64,000 bases of DNA from Streptomyces aquilus (GTDB taxonomy: Bacteria > Actinomycetota > Actinomycetes > Streptomycetales > Streptomycetaceae). The position numbers were made by a program, and so were the translations under genes. Shown piece by piece: positions 15,520 to 24,581 of this stretch; position 1 is the stretch's first letter; every line of letters starts with the position of its first letter. The notes under the pieces are model-generated. The model saw only the letters and a program-made list of their open reading frames with translations. It ran no database searches and had not been told where the DNA came from. Location: NCBI RefSeq assembly GCF_003955715.1, contig NZ_CP034463.1:4402001-4466000 (forward strand), read 5' to 3'.

Positions 15520-16455
15520 TCAGCGGGAGGACGACTCGTCCCTCTCCCAGGGGCCCACGCCGAGTTGGCCCGTCGTCCCGAGGTCCAGTTCCGGCACGAC
15601 CGTCACGGGTGCGGCGCCGGGCTTCGGGCGGACGCGGACGTACGGCGCGTTCACGGCGTCACCGGCCAGGGTCGTGTTCCGCCACGCGAGCGTCGTCCGC
15701 GCGGCCTCGCCCGGCTTGAGCACGACCGGCCGCGGGCTGCCTCCGCCGCCCGCGCCGGTGCTGATCGCGTCGGTGCCGTGCAGGATCCGCACGCCGTCGG
15801 CCTTCTCGTGGTCCTCGTCGAGGAGTTCGAGCTGCGGGTAGCCGTTGAGTTCGTAGGGGTCGGTGCCGCAGTTGACGAGGTGCAGGCCGACCACGCGCAG
15901 GCCCATGGCGGCGTCGCCCTCATCGGCGTAGAGGTGCACCCCGGACGCCGGGCAGGGGCCCGAGGCGGACGAGGCCTCGGCGGTGGGCACGCTGCGCACC
16001 TTGATCACCTTCACGCCCGTCACCTGGGGCGGTTCCGCGGCCGCCATCGCCGACATGGCCACGACGTCCTTGACGGTGGCCCCCGACGCGACCGCCTCGA
16101 CGGTCCGCTCGACGTTGTCCACCGAGCCGCCGGACGCGGACAGGAACCCGAAGGTGACCGTGTAAGTCGCCTTCCTGGGCCCTTGGTTGGTGAGTTCGAA
16201 GGCGGCGGAGTAGTCGGCGCTCGCGCACTCGCTCCCCGTCCCCCAGGCATACAGACCGGTGATCGTCAGGCCGTCCTCGTCGGGCCCGCCGGCGGAGGGC
16301 ACCGGAAGGGACCGGCACAACGACTCGCCGCCGACCGGGGCCTTCGGGGCCCCCTCCGTCCGCTCGGCTCCCGGCGAGGCCTGCTCGGAACCACAGGCGG
16401 CGAGGAGCAGGACGGCACCGGCGAGTGCGGGAAGGACGCGTATGACGGCAGGCAT
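15520..16455 (-). CDS. DUF4232-like lipoprotein
   Basis: A 311-residue exported protein. The N-terminus MPAVIRVLPALAGAVLLLAAC ends in a lipobox with Cys21 as the lipidation site. The C-terminal half (HLYADEGDAAMGLRVVGLHLVNCGTDPYELNGYPQLELLDE...) matches the DUF4232 pattern seen in many actinobacterial lipoproteins; the middle part is a second beta-rich domain. The ATG at 16455 is chosen over one at 16485, because the latter lies inside the ssrA terminator and spoils the signal peptide. Function unknown; no operon partner. Confidence 0.82.
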   Translation of the reverse strand: MPAVIRVLPALAGAVLLLAACGSEQASPGAERTEGAPKAPVGGESLCRSLPVPSAGGPDEDGLTITGLYAWGTGSECASADYSAAFELTNQGPRKATYTVTFGFLSASGGSVDNVERTVEAVASGATVKDVVAMSAMAAAEPPQVTGVKVIKVRSVPTAEASSASGPCPASGVHLYADEGDAAMGLRVVGLHLVNCGTDPYELNGYPQLELLDEDHEKADGVRILHGTDAISTGAGGGGSPRPVVLKPGEAARTTLAWRNTTLAGDAVNAPYVRVRPKPGAAPVTVVPELDLGTTGQLGVGPWERDESSSR

Positions 16456-16490
16456 CCGCCCACCCCACCATGGCCAAGCGTGCATGACAA

Positions 16491-16518
16491 AGCCCCGCTG
16501 CTCAGGAGCAGCGGGGCT
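16491..16518 (-). terminator. Terminator of ssrA
   Basis: AGCCCCGCTGCT (16491-16502) pairs perfectly with AGCAGCGGGGCT (16507-16518) around a four-base loop. Read on the minus strand the stem is followed by TTTG. It lies 35 bases past the mature 3' end of tmRNA and overlaps the region just upstream of the lipoprotein start. Confidence 0.85.
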
Positions 16519-16552
16519 GAGCCCACATGGGGTGCCCATCGGTCTGGGCGAG

Positions 16553-16955
16553 TGGAGATGGCGGGAATCGAACCCGCGTCCAACGGTGCGGAATCAGGAC
16601 TTCTCCGTGTGCAGTCTGGTACGAGTTTCTCGGCCCTCCGGATCACCCAGACAAGTCCGGAACGGGCCCAGTCACTGTTTGATTTCCCTCTTCACCCCGT
16701 GACCGGGATCAAGGTTTAGTCCCCTAGCTGATGCCAGGAACCGGGTCGGGAACAGCCCCGGGCTGACACTCCCTTAAGTAAGGGGCAGTTGCCTAGTTAC
16801 CTGAAATCAGGCAGCGAGGGCGAACTGCGTCGCCTTGGGAGAATCGCTCTTGATAGTGGCGATTATTTTTTTCGGCCTGTGGTTTACGAGATCATGGCCG
16901 CTTCCTCGACACGCTTCCCCTGCTTCGACATCCGCTGTCGAAACCGATCATCCCC
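16553..16955 (-). ncRNA. ssrA: tmRNA (transfer-messenger RNA)
   Basis: On the minus strand the 5' end GGGGATG (from 16955) pairs with CATCTCC near the 3' end, including one G-U, forming the acceptor stem. The T arm GGTTCGATTCCCGCC and discriminator A at 16553 follow; CCA is not encoded. The 5' segment GGTTTCGACAGCGG is typical of tmRNA. Between them lie the tag reading frame and GC-rich pseudoknots. With SmpB it rescues stalled ribosomes and tags nascent proteins for proteolysis. The smpB gene lies just upstream on the same strand. Length about 403 nt. Confidence 0.97.
16807..16860 (-). other. tmRNA proteolysis-tag reading frame
   Basis: Read on the minus strand from a proposed GCC resume codon, the tag is ATIKSDSPKATQFALAA followed by TGA at 16807-16809. 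The ALAA ending is the conserved degron for ClpXP-type proteases. The resume codon is inferred, since AAUAAUC precedes it; the C-terminal half is certain from the frame and stop. Confidence 0.75.
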
Positions 16956-17054
16956 ATGTTGTGTTTTCAATGCGCACACCGACCGTGGCCGGTGTTGATG
17001 CCATCGTACGTGACCAACGCACGCCGATGCCACCGTATTCCCAGGGGGCTCGCC

Positions 17055-17609
17055 CTACTGGCCCCGCTGCTTCCGCTTGGCGGCCGCGATCGCCCGGTCC
17101 GACTCCCGACGGTCCTGCTTCTCCCGCAGGGTCTGGCGCTTGTCGTACTCCTTCTTGCCTCGCGCGAGCGCGATCTCGGCCTTCGCCCGGCCGTCCTTGA
17201 AGTACACGGCGAGGGGCACGATCGTGTGACCCGTCTCCTGGGACTTGGACTCCAGCTTGTCGATCTCCTCGCGGTGCAGCAGCAGCTTGCGCTTGCGGCG
17301 CGCGGAGTGGTTGGTCCAGGTGCCCTGGGCGTACTCCGGGATGTGGGCGTTGTGCAGCCACGCCTCGCCCCCGTCGATCTGGACGAAGCCGTCGGTCAGC
17401 GACGTCCGCCCCTGGCGCAGCGACTTCACCTCGGTGCCGGTCAGCACGATGCCGGCCTCGTAGGTGTCGATGATCGCGTAGTCGTGCCGGGCCTTCTTGT
17501 TCTGGGCGACGATCTTCTTCTTGCCGCCCTTCTCGCCGTCCCGGCCCTTGGCGGCCGCCCCGCCCTGCTTGGGCTGGGACTCCTTCGGTACGTACATTCC
17601 CTTGCTCAT
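17055..17609 (-). CDS. smpB: SsrA-binding protein SmpB
   Basis: A 184-residue protein with the SmpB OB-fold core: [39 protein letters not shown], then [17 protein letters not shown]. The basic C-terminal tail [21 protein letters not shown] enters the ribosomal A site and mRNA channel. It carries tmRNA to stalled ribosomes. Three in-frame ATGs exist (17621, 17609, 17597), none with a strong ribosome binding site; 17609 is a compromise and the N-terminal Lys/Gly-rich extension is poorly conserved. ssrA follows about 100 bases downstream on the same strand. Confidence 0.96.
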   Translation of the reverse strand: MSKGMYVPKESQPKQGGAAAKGRDGEKGGKKKIVAQNKKARHDYAIIDTYEAGIVLTGTEVKSLRQGRTSLTDGFVQIDGGEAWLHNAHIPEYAQGTWTNHSARRKRKLLLHREEIDKLESKSQETGHTIVPLAVYFKDGRAKAEIALARGKKEYDKRQTLREKQDRRESDRAIAAAKRKQRGQ

Positions 17610-17702
17610 AGTGCCGTCCATTTTCGCACTACGGAGGGGGTGCGGGGGAAGTCGTTTACGGCCCGGACACCGGTCGGCCGCTCTTCGGGGCCCGGTCGGC
17701 CG

Positions 17703-18869
17703 CTACTCGGGGCCGAGGCCGCTGAGGACGGTCTCCGCCCGCTCGACGACCTGCTCGTCGGCTTCCAGGTCCGGGGTGATGCCCTTGCCGTCGACGCCCC
17801 GGCCGGAGGGGGTGCGGTAGTGGCCGACGGTCAGCTCGGCGACCGACCCGTCGGGCAGCCGGCTCGGCATCTGCACCGAGCCCTTGCCGAAGGTCCGGGA
17901 GCCCACGACCACGGCCCGGCCCCGGTCCTGCAACGCGCCCGTGAGCAGTTCGGCCGCGCTCATGGTGCCGCCGTCGACGAGCGCGACGAGGGGTCTGGTG
18001 GTGTCGCCGCCGGGGTCGGCGTGCAGGACCTGCTGCTCGCCGTCCACGTCGTAGGTGGCGACGAGACCGCCGTCGAGGAAGGCGGAGGCGGCGGTGACGG
18101 CCTCGGTGACGAGTCCGCCGGAGTTGCCGCGCAGGTCGAGGACGATCCCGGCACCGGCGGGCGCCTGCCGCACGGCGGCCCGCACCGCGCCGCCGGAGCC
18201 CTTCGTGAAGGAGTCGATCTTGATGACGGTGATCCGGTCGGTGAGCCTTCGCACGGTGACCGAGTCGGTGGACAGCCGGGCGCGCCGCAGGGTCTCGGTC
18301 CACGCGCGCGTGCCGCGCTCCAGCCCCAGCGTCACCGCGGTCCCGGCGGCGGCATCCTTGGCGTCACCGCGCAGTAAGGAGACGACCTCGGTGACGGGCC
18401 GTCCGTCGACATCGGCCCCGTCGACACTGCGCACCAGGTCCCCGGCGCGGATCCCGGCCCCGGCGGCGGGCGACCCGGCCCGCACCTTGGTCACCTCGAT
18501 CCGGCCGTCCCGCTCCCGTCGCGCCCACAACCCGACGCCGGTGTACTCACCGTCGAGGGCCTCCTCGAACTCCTCGTACTCCCCACGGGAGTACACCGCC
18601 CCCCACCGGTCACCGCTGCGGCTGACGGCCCGCTCGGCGGCCTCCATGGGGGACTTGCCGTCGGCCATGGCCTCCTCGGCGGCCTGCGCCACGTCCTGGT
18701 GATGCCCGGCGGGCGCGGCCGAACGGGCCGCGTCGGGCGAGGATTTCCGGTCGGGCCCCGGCAACGACCCCGTCGCCGCCCCCGCGACCAGCACACTCGC
18801 GAACACCAACGTCAGAGCCGCCCCGCGGCCGATACGGCGGGGCTGACAGAACAGCTCACGGCCTGACAT
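17703..18869 (-). CDS. S41 C-terminal processing protease with TTA codon
   Basis: A 388-residue secreted or membrane-anchored serine protease. After an N-terminal hydrophobic anchor (about residues 16-35) it has a PDZ domain (about 109-190, GVGLWARRERDGRIEVTKV) and an S41 catalytic domain. The catalytic serine is in GGTMSAAELLTGAL and the lysine in TFGKGSVQ. It would cleave C-terminal segments of envelope proteins. It lies just downstream of ftsEX and upstream of smpB on the same strand. Codon 165 is TTA (18375-18377), so translation may need the bldA tRNA, unusual for a gene in a core cluster. Confidence 0.92.
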   Translation of the reverse strand: MSGRELFCQPRRIGRGAALTLVFASVLVAGAATGSLPGPDRKSSPDAARSAAPAGHHQDVAQAAEEAMADGKSPMEAAERAVSRSGDRWGAVYSRGEYEEFEEALDGEYTGVGLWARRERDGRIEVTKVRAGSPAAGAGIRAGDLVRSVDGADVDGRPVTEVVSLLRGDAKDAAAGTAVTLGLERGTRAWTETLRRARLSTDSVTVRRLTDRITVIKIDSFTKGSGGAVRAAVRQAPAGAGIVLDLRGNSGGLVTEAVTAASAFLDGGLVATYDVDGEQQVLHADPGGDTTRPLVALVDGGTMSAAELLTGALQDRGRAVVVGSRTFGKGSVQMPSRLPDGSVAELTVGHYRTPSGRGVDGKGITPDLEADEQVVERAETVLSGLGPE

Positions 18870-18893
18870 GCGGGTGAGTCTAGGACAACGCGA

Positions 18894-18925
18894 AGGGCCG
18901 CACGGTCGGTTGACCGCACGGCCCT
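18894..18925 (-). terminator. Terminator-like hairpin after ftsX
   Basis: AGGGCCG..CGGTC at 18894-18907 pairs with GACCG..CGGCCCT at 18912-18925, leaving two adjacent mismatches, around a short loop. It sits 12 bases beyond the ftsX stop and overlaps the region just upstream of the S41 protease, separating the two transcripts. Confidence 0.6.
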
Positions 18926-18936
18926 CTTGGCATGCG

Positions 18937-19854
18937 TCACACCTTCAGGTACTTGCGCAGCGCGAAGAACGCCGCCAGTGCCGGCATCAGCAGGCTGGTC
19001 GCCAGGATCAGGGGAAGCTTCGTCAGGACGGCGTCCCAGCCGATGAAGTTGATCAGGTTCAGCTTCTCGGAGAGGGCCAGGCCGTGGTCGATGATGAAGT
19101 AGCGGGAGACCACCAGGAACGCGCAGGCGACGCCGCCGCCGATCAGGCCGGCCACCGCGGCCTCCATGATGAACGGGGCCTGGATGTAGAAGCCCGAGGC
19201 ACCGACCAGGCGCATGATGCCGGTCTCGCGCCGTCGGCTGAACGCCGAGACGCGCACCGTGTTGACGATCAGCATCAGCGCGACGACCAGCATCAGCGCC
19301 ATGACCGCGCGCGCCGCCCAGTTCATGCCGTTCAGCAGGCCGAAGAGGTTGTCGAGGATGCCCTTCTGGTCCTGCACCGACTGCACGCCGTCCCGGCCGT
19401 CGAAGGCGGTCGCGACGACCTGGTACTTCTCCGGGTCCTTCAGCTTGATCCGGTACGACTCCTGCATCTGGTCCGGCGTGAGGGAGGCGGCCAGCGGGGA
19501 GTCGCCGAACTGCTCCTTGTAGTGCTTGTACGCCTGGTCCTGGGACTCGTACGTGACCTTCTCGACGACCGACATCTTGTCCAGGTCGGCGAGGATCTGC
19601 TTCTTCTGGTCGTCGGTCACCGCGCCCTTGGCGCAGTTGGGGTCGGACTCGGCGTCGCTCTTGTTGCAGAGGAAGACCGAGACGTTGACCTTGTCGTACC
19701 AGTAGCCCTTCATGGTGCTGACCTGGTCGCTCATCAGGAGCGAGGCGCCGAACAGGGCGAGTGACAGGGCGACGGAGACGATGACGGCGAACGTCATCGT
19801 CAGGTTGCGGCGGAGACCGACACCGATCTCGGAGAGTACGAACTGGGCGCGCAT
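18937..19854 (-). CDS. ftsX: Cell division protein FtsX
   Basis: A 305-residue ABC-type membrane protein: a cytoplasmic N-terminus (MRAQFVLSEIGVGLRRNLTM), one helix (TFAVIVSVALSLALFGASLL), a large extracellular domain (about residues 45-170) with cysteines in VFLCNKSDAESDPNCAKG, then three helices in the C-terminal FtsX domain. With FtsE it transmits an ATP-driven signal across the membrane to cell-wall hydrolases. It starts 36 bases after ftsE on the same strand. Confidence 0.96.
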   Translation of the reverse strand: MRAQFVLSEIGVGLRRNLTMTFAVIVSVALSLALFGASLLMSDQVSTMKGYWYDKVNVSVFLCNKSDAESDPNCAKGAVTDDQKKQILADLDKMSVVEKVTYESQDQAYKHYKEQFGDSPLAASLTPDQMQESYRIKLKDPEKYQVVATAFDGRDGVQSVQDQKGILDNLFGLLNGMNWAARAVMALMLVVALMLIVNTVRVSAFSRRRETGIMRLVGASGFYIQAPFIMEAAVAGLIGGGVACAFLVVSRYFIIDHGLALSEKLNLINFIGWDAVLTKLPLILATSLLMPALAAFFALRKYLKV

Positions 19855-19890
19855 GGCGGGTGGGTCAGGCCTTTCCGTGGACGGTCGCGG

Positions 19891-20580
19891 TCAGTGCTGG
19901 TAGCCGTAGACGCCGCGCGCCTGGTCACGGACGAGGCGGCCCTGCTCCAGCTCGATGACGCGCTTGCGCATCTGGTCCACGATGTTCTGGTCGTGCGTCG
20001 CCATCACCACGGTCGTGCCCGTCCGGTTGATGCGGTCGAGCAGCTTCATGATGCCGACGGAGGTCTGCGGGTCGAGGTTGCCGGTGGGCTCGTCGCAGAT
20101 CAGCAGCTTGGGCCGGTTGACGAAGGCCCGTGCGATGGCCACGCGCTGCTGCTCACCACCGGACAGCTCGCCCGGCATCCGCTCCTCCTTGCCGCCGAGC
20201 CCGACGAGGTCGAGCACCTGCGGCACGGACTTGCGGATCTCGCCCTTGGACTTGCCGATGACCTCCTGTGCGAAGGCCACGTTCTCCGCGACCGTCTTGT
20301 TGGGCAGCAGGCGGAAGTCCTGGAAGACCGTCCCGAGCTGGCGCCGGATCTGCGGCACCTTCCAGTTGGAGACGCGTGCGAGGTCCTTGCCCAGGACGTG
20401 CACCTGCCCGTGGCTGCACCGCTCCTCGCGGAGGATCAGCCGCAGGAAGGTGGACTTCCCGGAGCCGGAGGAGCCGACGAGGAAGACGAACTCACCCTTC
20501 TCCACTTCCAGGGAGACATCCCTGAGTGCGGGGCGGGTCTGCTTGGGGTAGACCTTGGAGACGTTGTCGAATCGGATCAC
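19891..20580 (-). CDS. ftsE: Cell division ATP-binding protein FtsE
   Basis: A 229-residue ABC ATPase with Walker [11 protein letters not shown]-loop VFQDFRLL, signature [14 protein letters not shown], Walker [13 protein letters not shown] and switch histidine in MATHDQ. The [12 protein letters not shown] start is read from GTG at 20580; the frame is open upstream but the family begins exactly here. The C-terminal RGVYGYQH tail is typical of actinobacterial FtsE. First gene of ftsEX. Confidence 0.96.
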   Translation of the reverse strand: MIRFDNVSKVYPKQTRPALRDVSLEVEKGEFVFLVGSSGSGKSTFLRLILREERCSHGQVHVLGKDLARVSNWKVPQIRRQLGTVFQDFRLLPNKTVAENVAFAQEVIGKSKGEIRKSVPQVLDLVGLGGKEERMPGELSGGEQQRVAIARAFVNRPKLLICDEPTGNLDPQTSVGIMKLLDRINRTGTTVVMATHDQNIVDQMRKRVIELEQGRLVRDQARGVYGYQH

Positions 20581-20800
20581 GGATGCACCACGGGTAGCCG
20601 GGGGTAGATGAGCGTGACCATACGCGAACCGGGTGTGTGAGCGCAGGCACAGGTTGCGGTTGCGCGCCTGTTGTGCCTTTTGTGCCCACCCATCCGACAG
20701 CGCCCGAGCCGATTCCGAGGGAACCTGGCACAGTGGAGGGGGAACGTTCTCCGCCCCGGGAGCGTTCTGTGGAGAGAACCGGTATGAGGAGGGCGAGCGC

Positions 20801-20992
20801 ATGACGTACGACCGGCTGGTGTGCGCGAACTGCGCGGCGCCCGTCAATGAGGGCCGCTGCCCCGTGTGCCGCGCCAACCGCGAGCGGCTCTCGCAGGAGA
20901 ACCCGTTCGCGCAGCTCAACCCCATGACGCTGATCGCCCTGCTCGCGGTGCTGATCGCGGCGGTGGCACTGCTGGCGCACCAGACCGCGTAG
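20801..20992 (+). CDS. Zinc-ribbon, single-TM microprotein
   Basis: A 63-residue protein. Four cysteines (C8, C11, C20, C23) form two CxxC knuckles of a small zinc ribbon ([16 protein letters not shown]). A linker follows, then a membrane helix [18 protein letters not shown] (about residues 43-60). The start is fixed by GAGGAGGGCG just upstream of the ATG. It diverges from ftsE across 220 bases and is followed by a perfect terminator, so it is a single-gene transcript. Cytoplasmic zinc ribbon and membrane anchor are predictions; function unknown. Confidence 0.85.
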   Translation: MTYDRLVCANCAAPVNEGRCPVCRANRERLSQENPFAQLNPMTLIALLAVLIAAVALLAHQTA

Positions 20993-21008
20993 CACCGGTA
21001 CGGACGCC

Positions 21009-21047
21009 CGAGAGGCCCGGAGCGAAGGACACGCTCCGGGCCTCTCG
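21009..21047. terminator. Bidirectional terminator
   Basis: A perfect 16-bp stem, CGAGAGGCCCGGAGCG (21009-21024) with CGCTCCGGGCCTCTCG (21032-21047), and a seven-base loop. It sits between the convergent zinc-ribbon and LAETG genes and can serve both. Confidence 0.9.
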
Positions 21048-21088
21048 TCGTGCGAGCAGGCGCACGCTGCGCGTGCGTACGGCTACCG

Positions 21089-21718
21089 TCAGGCGACGGC
21101 GCCGCCGCGGCCGCCCATGAGGCGCGGCAGGACACGGAAGCCGATACCGCCGGCGATCATCGTGGCGGCGCCCACCAGCAGGAAGGCGGTCTGGCCGGCA
21201 CCGGTCTCGGCGAGCTCGTCGCCGCCGCCCTGGGCGGTGGTGTCGGAGCCGGTGTCGGTGAGGGCGGAGGTGCCCTCCTCCTGCGCGGAGGTGTCGGAGC
21301 CGCCGTCGGGGTCGGCGTTATTGCCGCCGCCGTTGCCGTTTCCGTTACCGCCGCCGTTGCCGCCGTCGTCGGTCGGGTCCGCGGTCGGCTCGTCCGTCGG
21401 GTCCTGGGTGGGCTCCTCGGTCGGCTCGGTGGGCTCCTCCGTGGGCTCGGTGGGCTCCTCCGTGGGCTCCGTCGGCTCCTCGGTGGGCTCCGTCGGCAGC
21501 TCCGTCGGCTCGGTGGGCGGGTCGGTCGGCAGCTCGGTCGGCGGGTCCGTGGGGTCGTCGCCGAGGCCGGTGTCGACGTTGACGCCGACGCCGCTCTCGT
21601 CCACGTTCACGCCGATGTCCAGCGCGGAAGCGGCGCCGGCGGCAGTCAGCGAGGCACCGGCCGCGATCACGGCACCGGCGGCTATGCGCGCGATCCGGAT
21701 CCGCGTCTTCTTGGTCAT
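21089..21718 (-). CDS. Sortase-anchored wall protein with PTE-repeat stalk (LAETG)
   Basis: A 209-residue exported protein. The Sec signal peptide is [20 protein letters not shown] plus a Gly/Ala-rich core ending ASA. A short domain ([19 protein letters not shown]) follows, then an acidic Pro-Thr-Glu stalk with [11 protein letters not shown] heptad repeats (about residues 55-116) and a Gly-Asn-rich linker. The C-terminus is a full sorting signal: LAETG (169-173), a hydrophobic stretch and a basic tail RLMGGRGG. LAxTG is the motif recognised by class E sortases of Streptomyces. The stalk would span the wall and display a very small N-terminal domain. No sortase gene is nearby. Confidence 0.88.
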   Translation of the reverse strand: MTKKTRIRIARIAAGAVIAAGASLTAAGAASALDIGVNVDESGVGVNVDTGLGDDPTDPPTELPTDPPTEPTELPTEPTEEPTEPTEEPTEPTEEPTEPTEEPTQDPTDEPTADPTDDGGNGGGNGNGNGGGNNADPDGGSDTSAQEEGTSALTDTGSDTTAQGGGDELAETGAGQTAFLLVGAATMIAGGIGFRVLPRLMGGRGGAVA

Positions 21719-21963
21719 AAGGTTGCTACCCCCAGTAGCTCATCGTCAGTGAGGCGGCGCTCGGGGCCGTGATCAACGGGGGTGGCGGTACTCGACTCTC
21801 CCCCGGTTCACATGCGCCCCAGAGATACGCATGCCACGCTTTACCCTTCCCATTTTTCAAAGCAACGTCAAGGCCGTTGCGTACGCGATGTCCGGGTACG
21901 GGTTCTTTGCCGGGGGATGGAACCTGTGAGTGTGATGTAAAACCCAGACATCCGGTCATAGAA

Positions 21964-21998
21964 AAGGCAACTACCGCCTCGGAAGCGGTAGTTGCCTT
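21964..21998 (-). terminator. Terminator of prfB
   Basis: AAGGCAACTACCGC (21964-21977) pairs perfectly with GCGGTAGTTGCCTT (21985-21998) across a seven-base loop. On the minus strand it ends CCTTTTC, a U-tract, 31 bases after the prfB stop. The rest of the gap to the LAETG start (21719-21963) is less GC-rich than its surroundings and probably holds that gene's promoter and leader; I recognise no known riboswitch in it. Confidence 0.9.
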
Positions 21999-22028
21999 GT
22001 CGATAAATCTCTGCCGACTGCCTGCCGG

Positions 22029-23132
<1,104 letters not shown>

Positions 23133-23203
23133 GCCTCCAGCCTAACGGCTGTGGCAACCGACCTCGCCCGGCCACCCGTCAGCCCGTCCGGCGCGGCCGC
23201 CCG

Positions 23204-24448
23204 TCACGGCGAGACCGGCGCCGAGTTCTTGGTGTCCTGCGGAGTCGCCCCCGCGTCGTCCCCCGACACGGCCGCCCACGTACCGACCCCGGCCGCGGCC
23301 ACCAGCACCACCGCCGCCACGCTCACCACCACCCGGCGCCGCCGCGTGGTCGCCCGGTTCCGCGCCGACCCCGGCCGCGGCGCCCCGACGGCCCGCGGCA
23401 CCCGCGCCGTCCCGCGCGCACCGCCCGCCAGCTCATCGGGCGCCGGCACCCGCATCGAGGTGTGCGTGTCCCGGTTGGAGTCGGCCGGCTTCGCCCCCGG
23501 CACCAGCGGCACCGCTCCCCGCCGCACCGGCGACCCCGAGTTCGGCGCCGGTTCCGCCGGCAGCGCGGCCTCCTCGGCCTCGTCGTCCTCCGCGTCCGGC
23601 TCGTCGACGTCCAGCGGCGGCATCCCGGCCAGCATCGGCAGCAGCTCCCGCAGCCGCGCCGCCAGCTCGGAGGCGCGCAGCCGGGAGGCCGGTGCCTTGG
23701 CGAGGCACTGCACGATGAGCTGCCACAGTTCGTCGGGGATGCCGGGCAGCGGTGCCACCGTCTCGGTCACATGGCGGCGCAGCACCGCGCCCGGGTGCCC
23801 GCCGCCGAACGGCGTGAAGCCCGCCAGCAGCTCGTACAGCACGGTCGCCAGCGCGTAGATGTCCACCGCCGCGCGCGGGGGCAGTCCCTCGACGATCTCC
23901 GGCGCCAGGTAGTCCGGCGTGCCGATGATCTTCGTGGCGCGGGTCCGGCGCGGGGTGTCGATCAGCTTCGCGACGCCGAAGTCGGTGAGCAGGGCGCGGT
24001 GCGAGCCGCCGGGGCCGAGCGGGCCCTGCATGTCGAGGAGGACGTTCTCCGGTTTGACGTCGCGGTGCACGACGCCCGCCGCGTGGGCGGCCGCGAGCCC
24101 GTCGGCGACGTCGGCGACGATCGCCACCGCGGCCTCGGGGGCGAGCCGCCGGTCGCGGTCGAGACGGGTGCGCAGATCGGTGCCGCGGACGAGGTCCATG
24201 ACGAGCGCGAGGTCGTTGCCGTCGACGACCAGGTCACGGACCGAGACGACGTTGGGGTGCTCCAGGCCGAGCAGCGCCGTGCGCTCCTGCACGAACCGTC
24301 CGACCAGTTCCTCGTCGGACGCGAGGTCCTCGCGCAGCAGCTTGATGGCGACGGGGCCCTCGGGCCCCTCGCCCAGCCACACCGTGCCGGCGCTGCCCCG
24401 CCCCAGGATCTGGTGGGCGGTGTACCGGCTGCCGATCTTCCGTGCCAA
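23204..24448 (-). CDS. pkaB: Membrane Ser/Thr protein kinase (PkaB-like)
   Basis: A 414-residue Hanks-type kinase. Glycine loop GRGSAGTVW, catalytic Lys36 (VAIKLL), HRDVKPEN (128-135), DFG (156-158) and APE (182-184) are intact. A Pro/Ala-rich linker (about 280-370) leads to one membrane helix (RRRRVVVSVAAVVLVAAAGVGTWAAV) and a short external tail; there are no PASTA domains. The start is a TTG at 24448 with AGGAG six bases upstream, giving MARKIGSRY. It lies 133 bases downstream of the second kinase on the same strand. Symbol from its position next to prfB and pkaA as I recall in S. coelicolor. Confidence 0.92.
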   Translation of the reverse strand: MARKIGSRYTAHQILGRGSAGTVWLGEGPEGPVAIKLLREDLASDEELVGRFVQERTALLGLEHPNVVSVRDLVVDGNDLALVMDLVRGTDLRTRLDRDRRLAPEAAVAIVADVADGLAAAHAAGVVHRDVKPENVLLDMQGPLGPGGSHRALLTDFGVAKLIDTPRRTRATKIIGTPDYLAPEIVEGLPPRAAVDIYALATVLYELLAGFTPFGGGHPGAVLRRHVTETVAPLPGIPDELWQLIVQCLAKAPASRLRASELAARLRELLPMLAGMPPLDVDEPDAEDDEAEEAALPAEPAPNSGSPVRRGAVPLVPGAKPADSNRDTHTSMRVPAPDELAGGARGTARVPRAVGAPRPGSARNRATTRRRRVVVSVAAVVLVAAAGVGTWAAVSGDDAGATPQDTKNSAPVSP

Positions 24449-24581
24449 GGCTGCTCCTACCGACGCGACTTGGCGACAAAAATACGCGTCCGAAGAGCCG
24501 ACCTTCACCGCGGAGGCCGAAATCACCCGCTGGGTGTCGACAAATCAACAGACCTGCCCTCACCAGGGGCGGCCCGAGGCC

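Noticed and set aside
16553..16955. ssrA as the attachment site of an integrated element
   Set aside because: tmRNA genes are common integration sites and the left block looks accessory, but no integrase and no repeat of the ssrA 3' end were found in the window.
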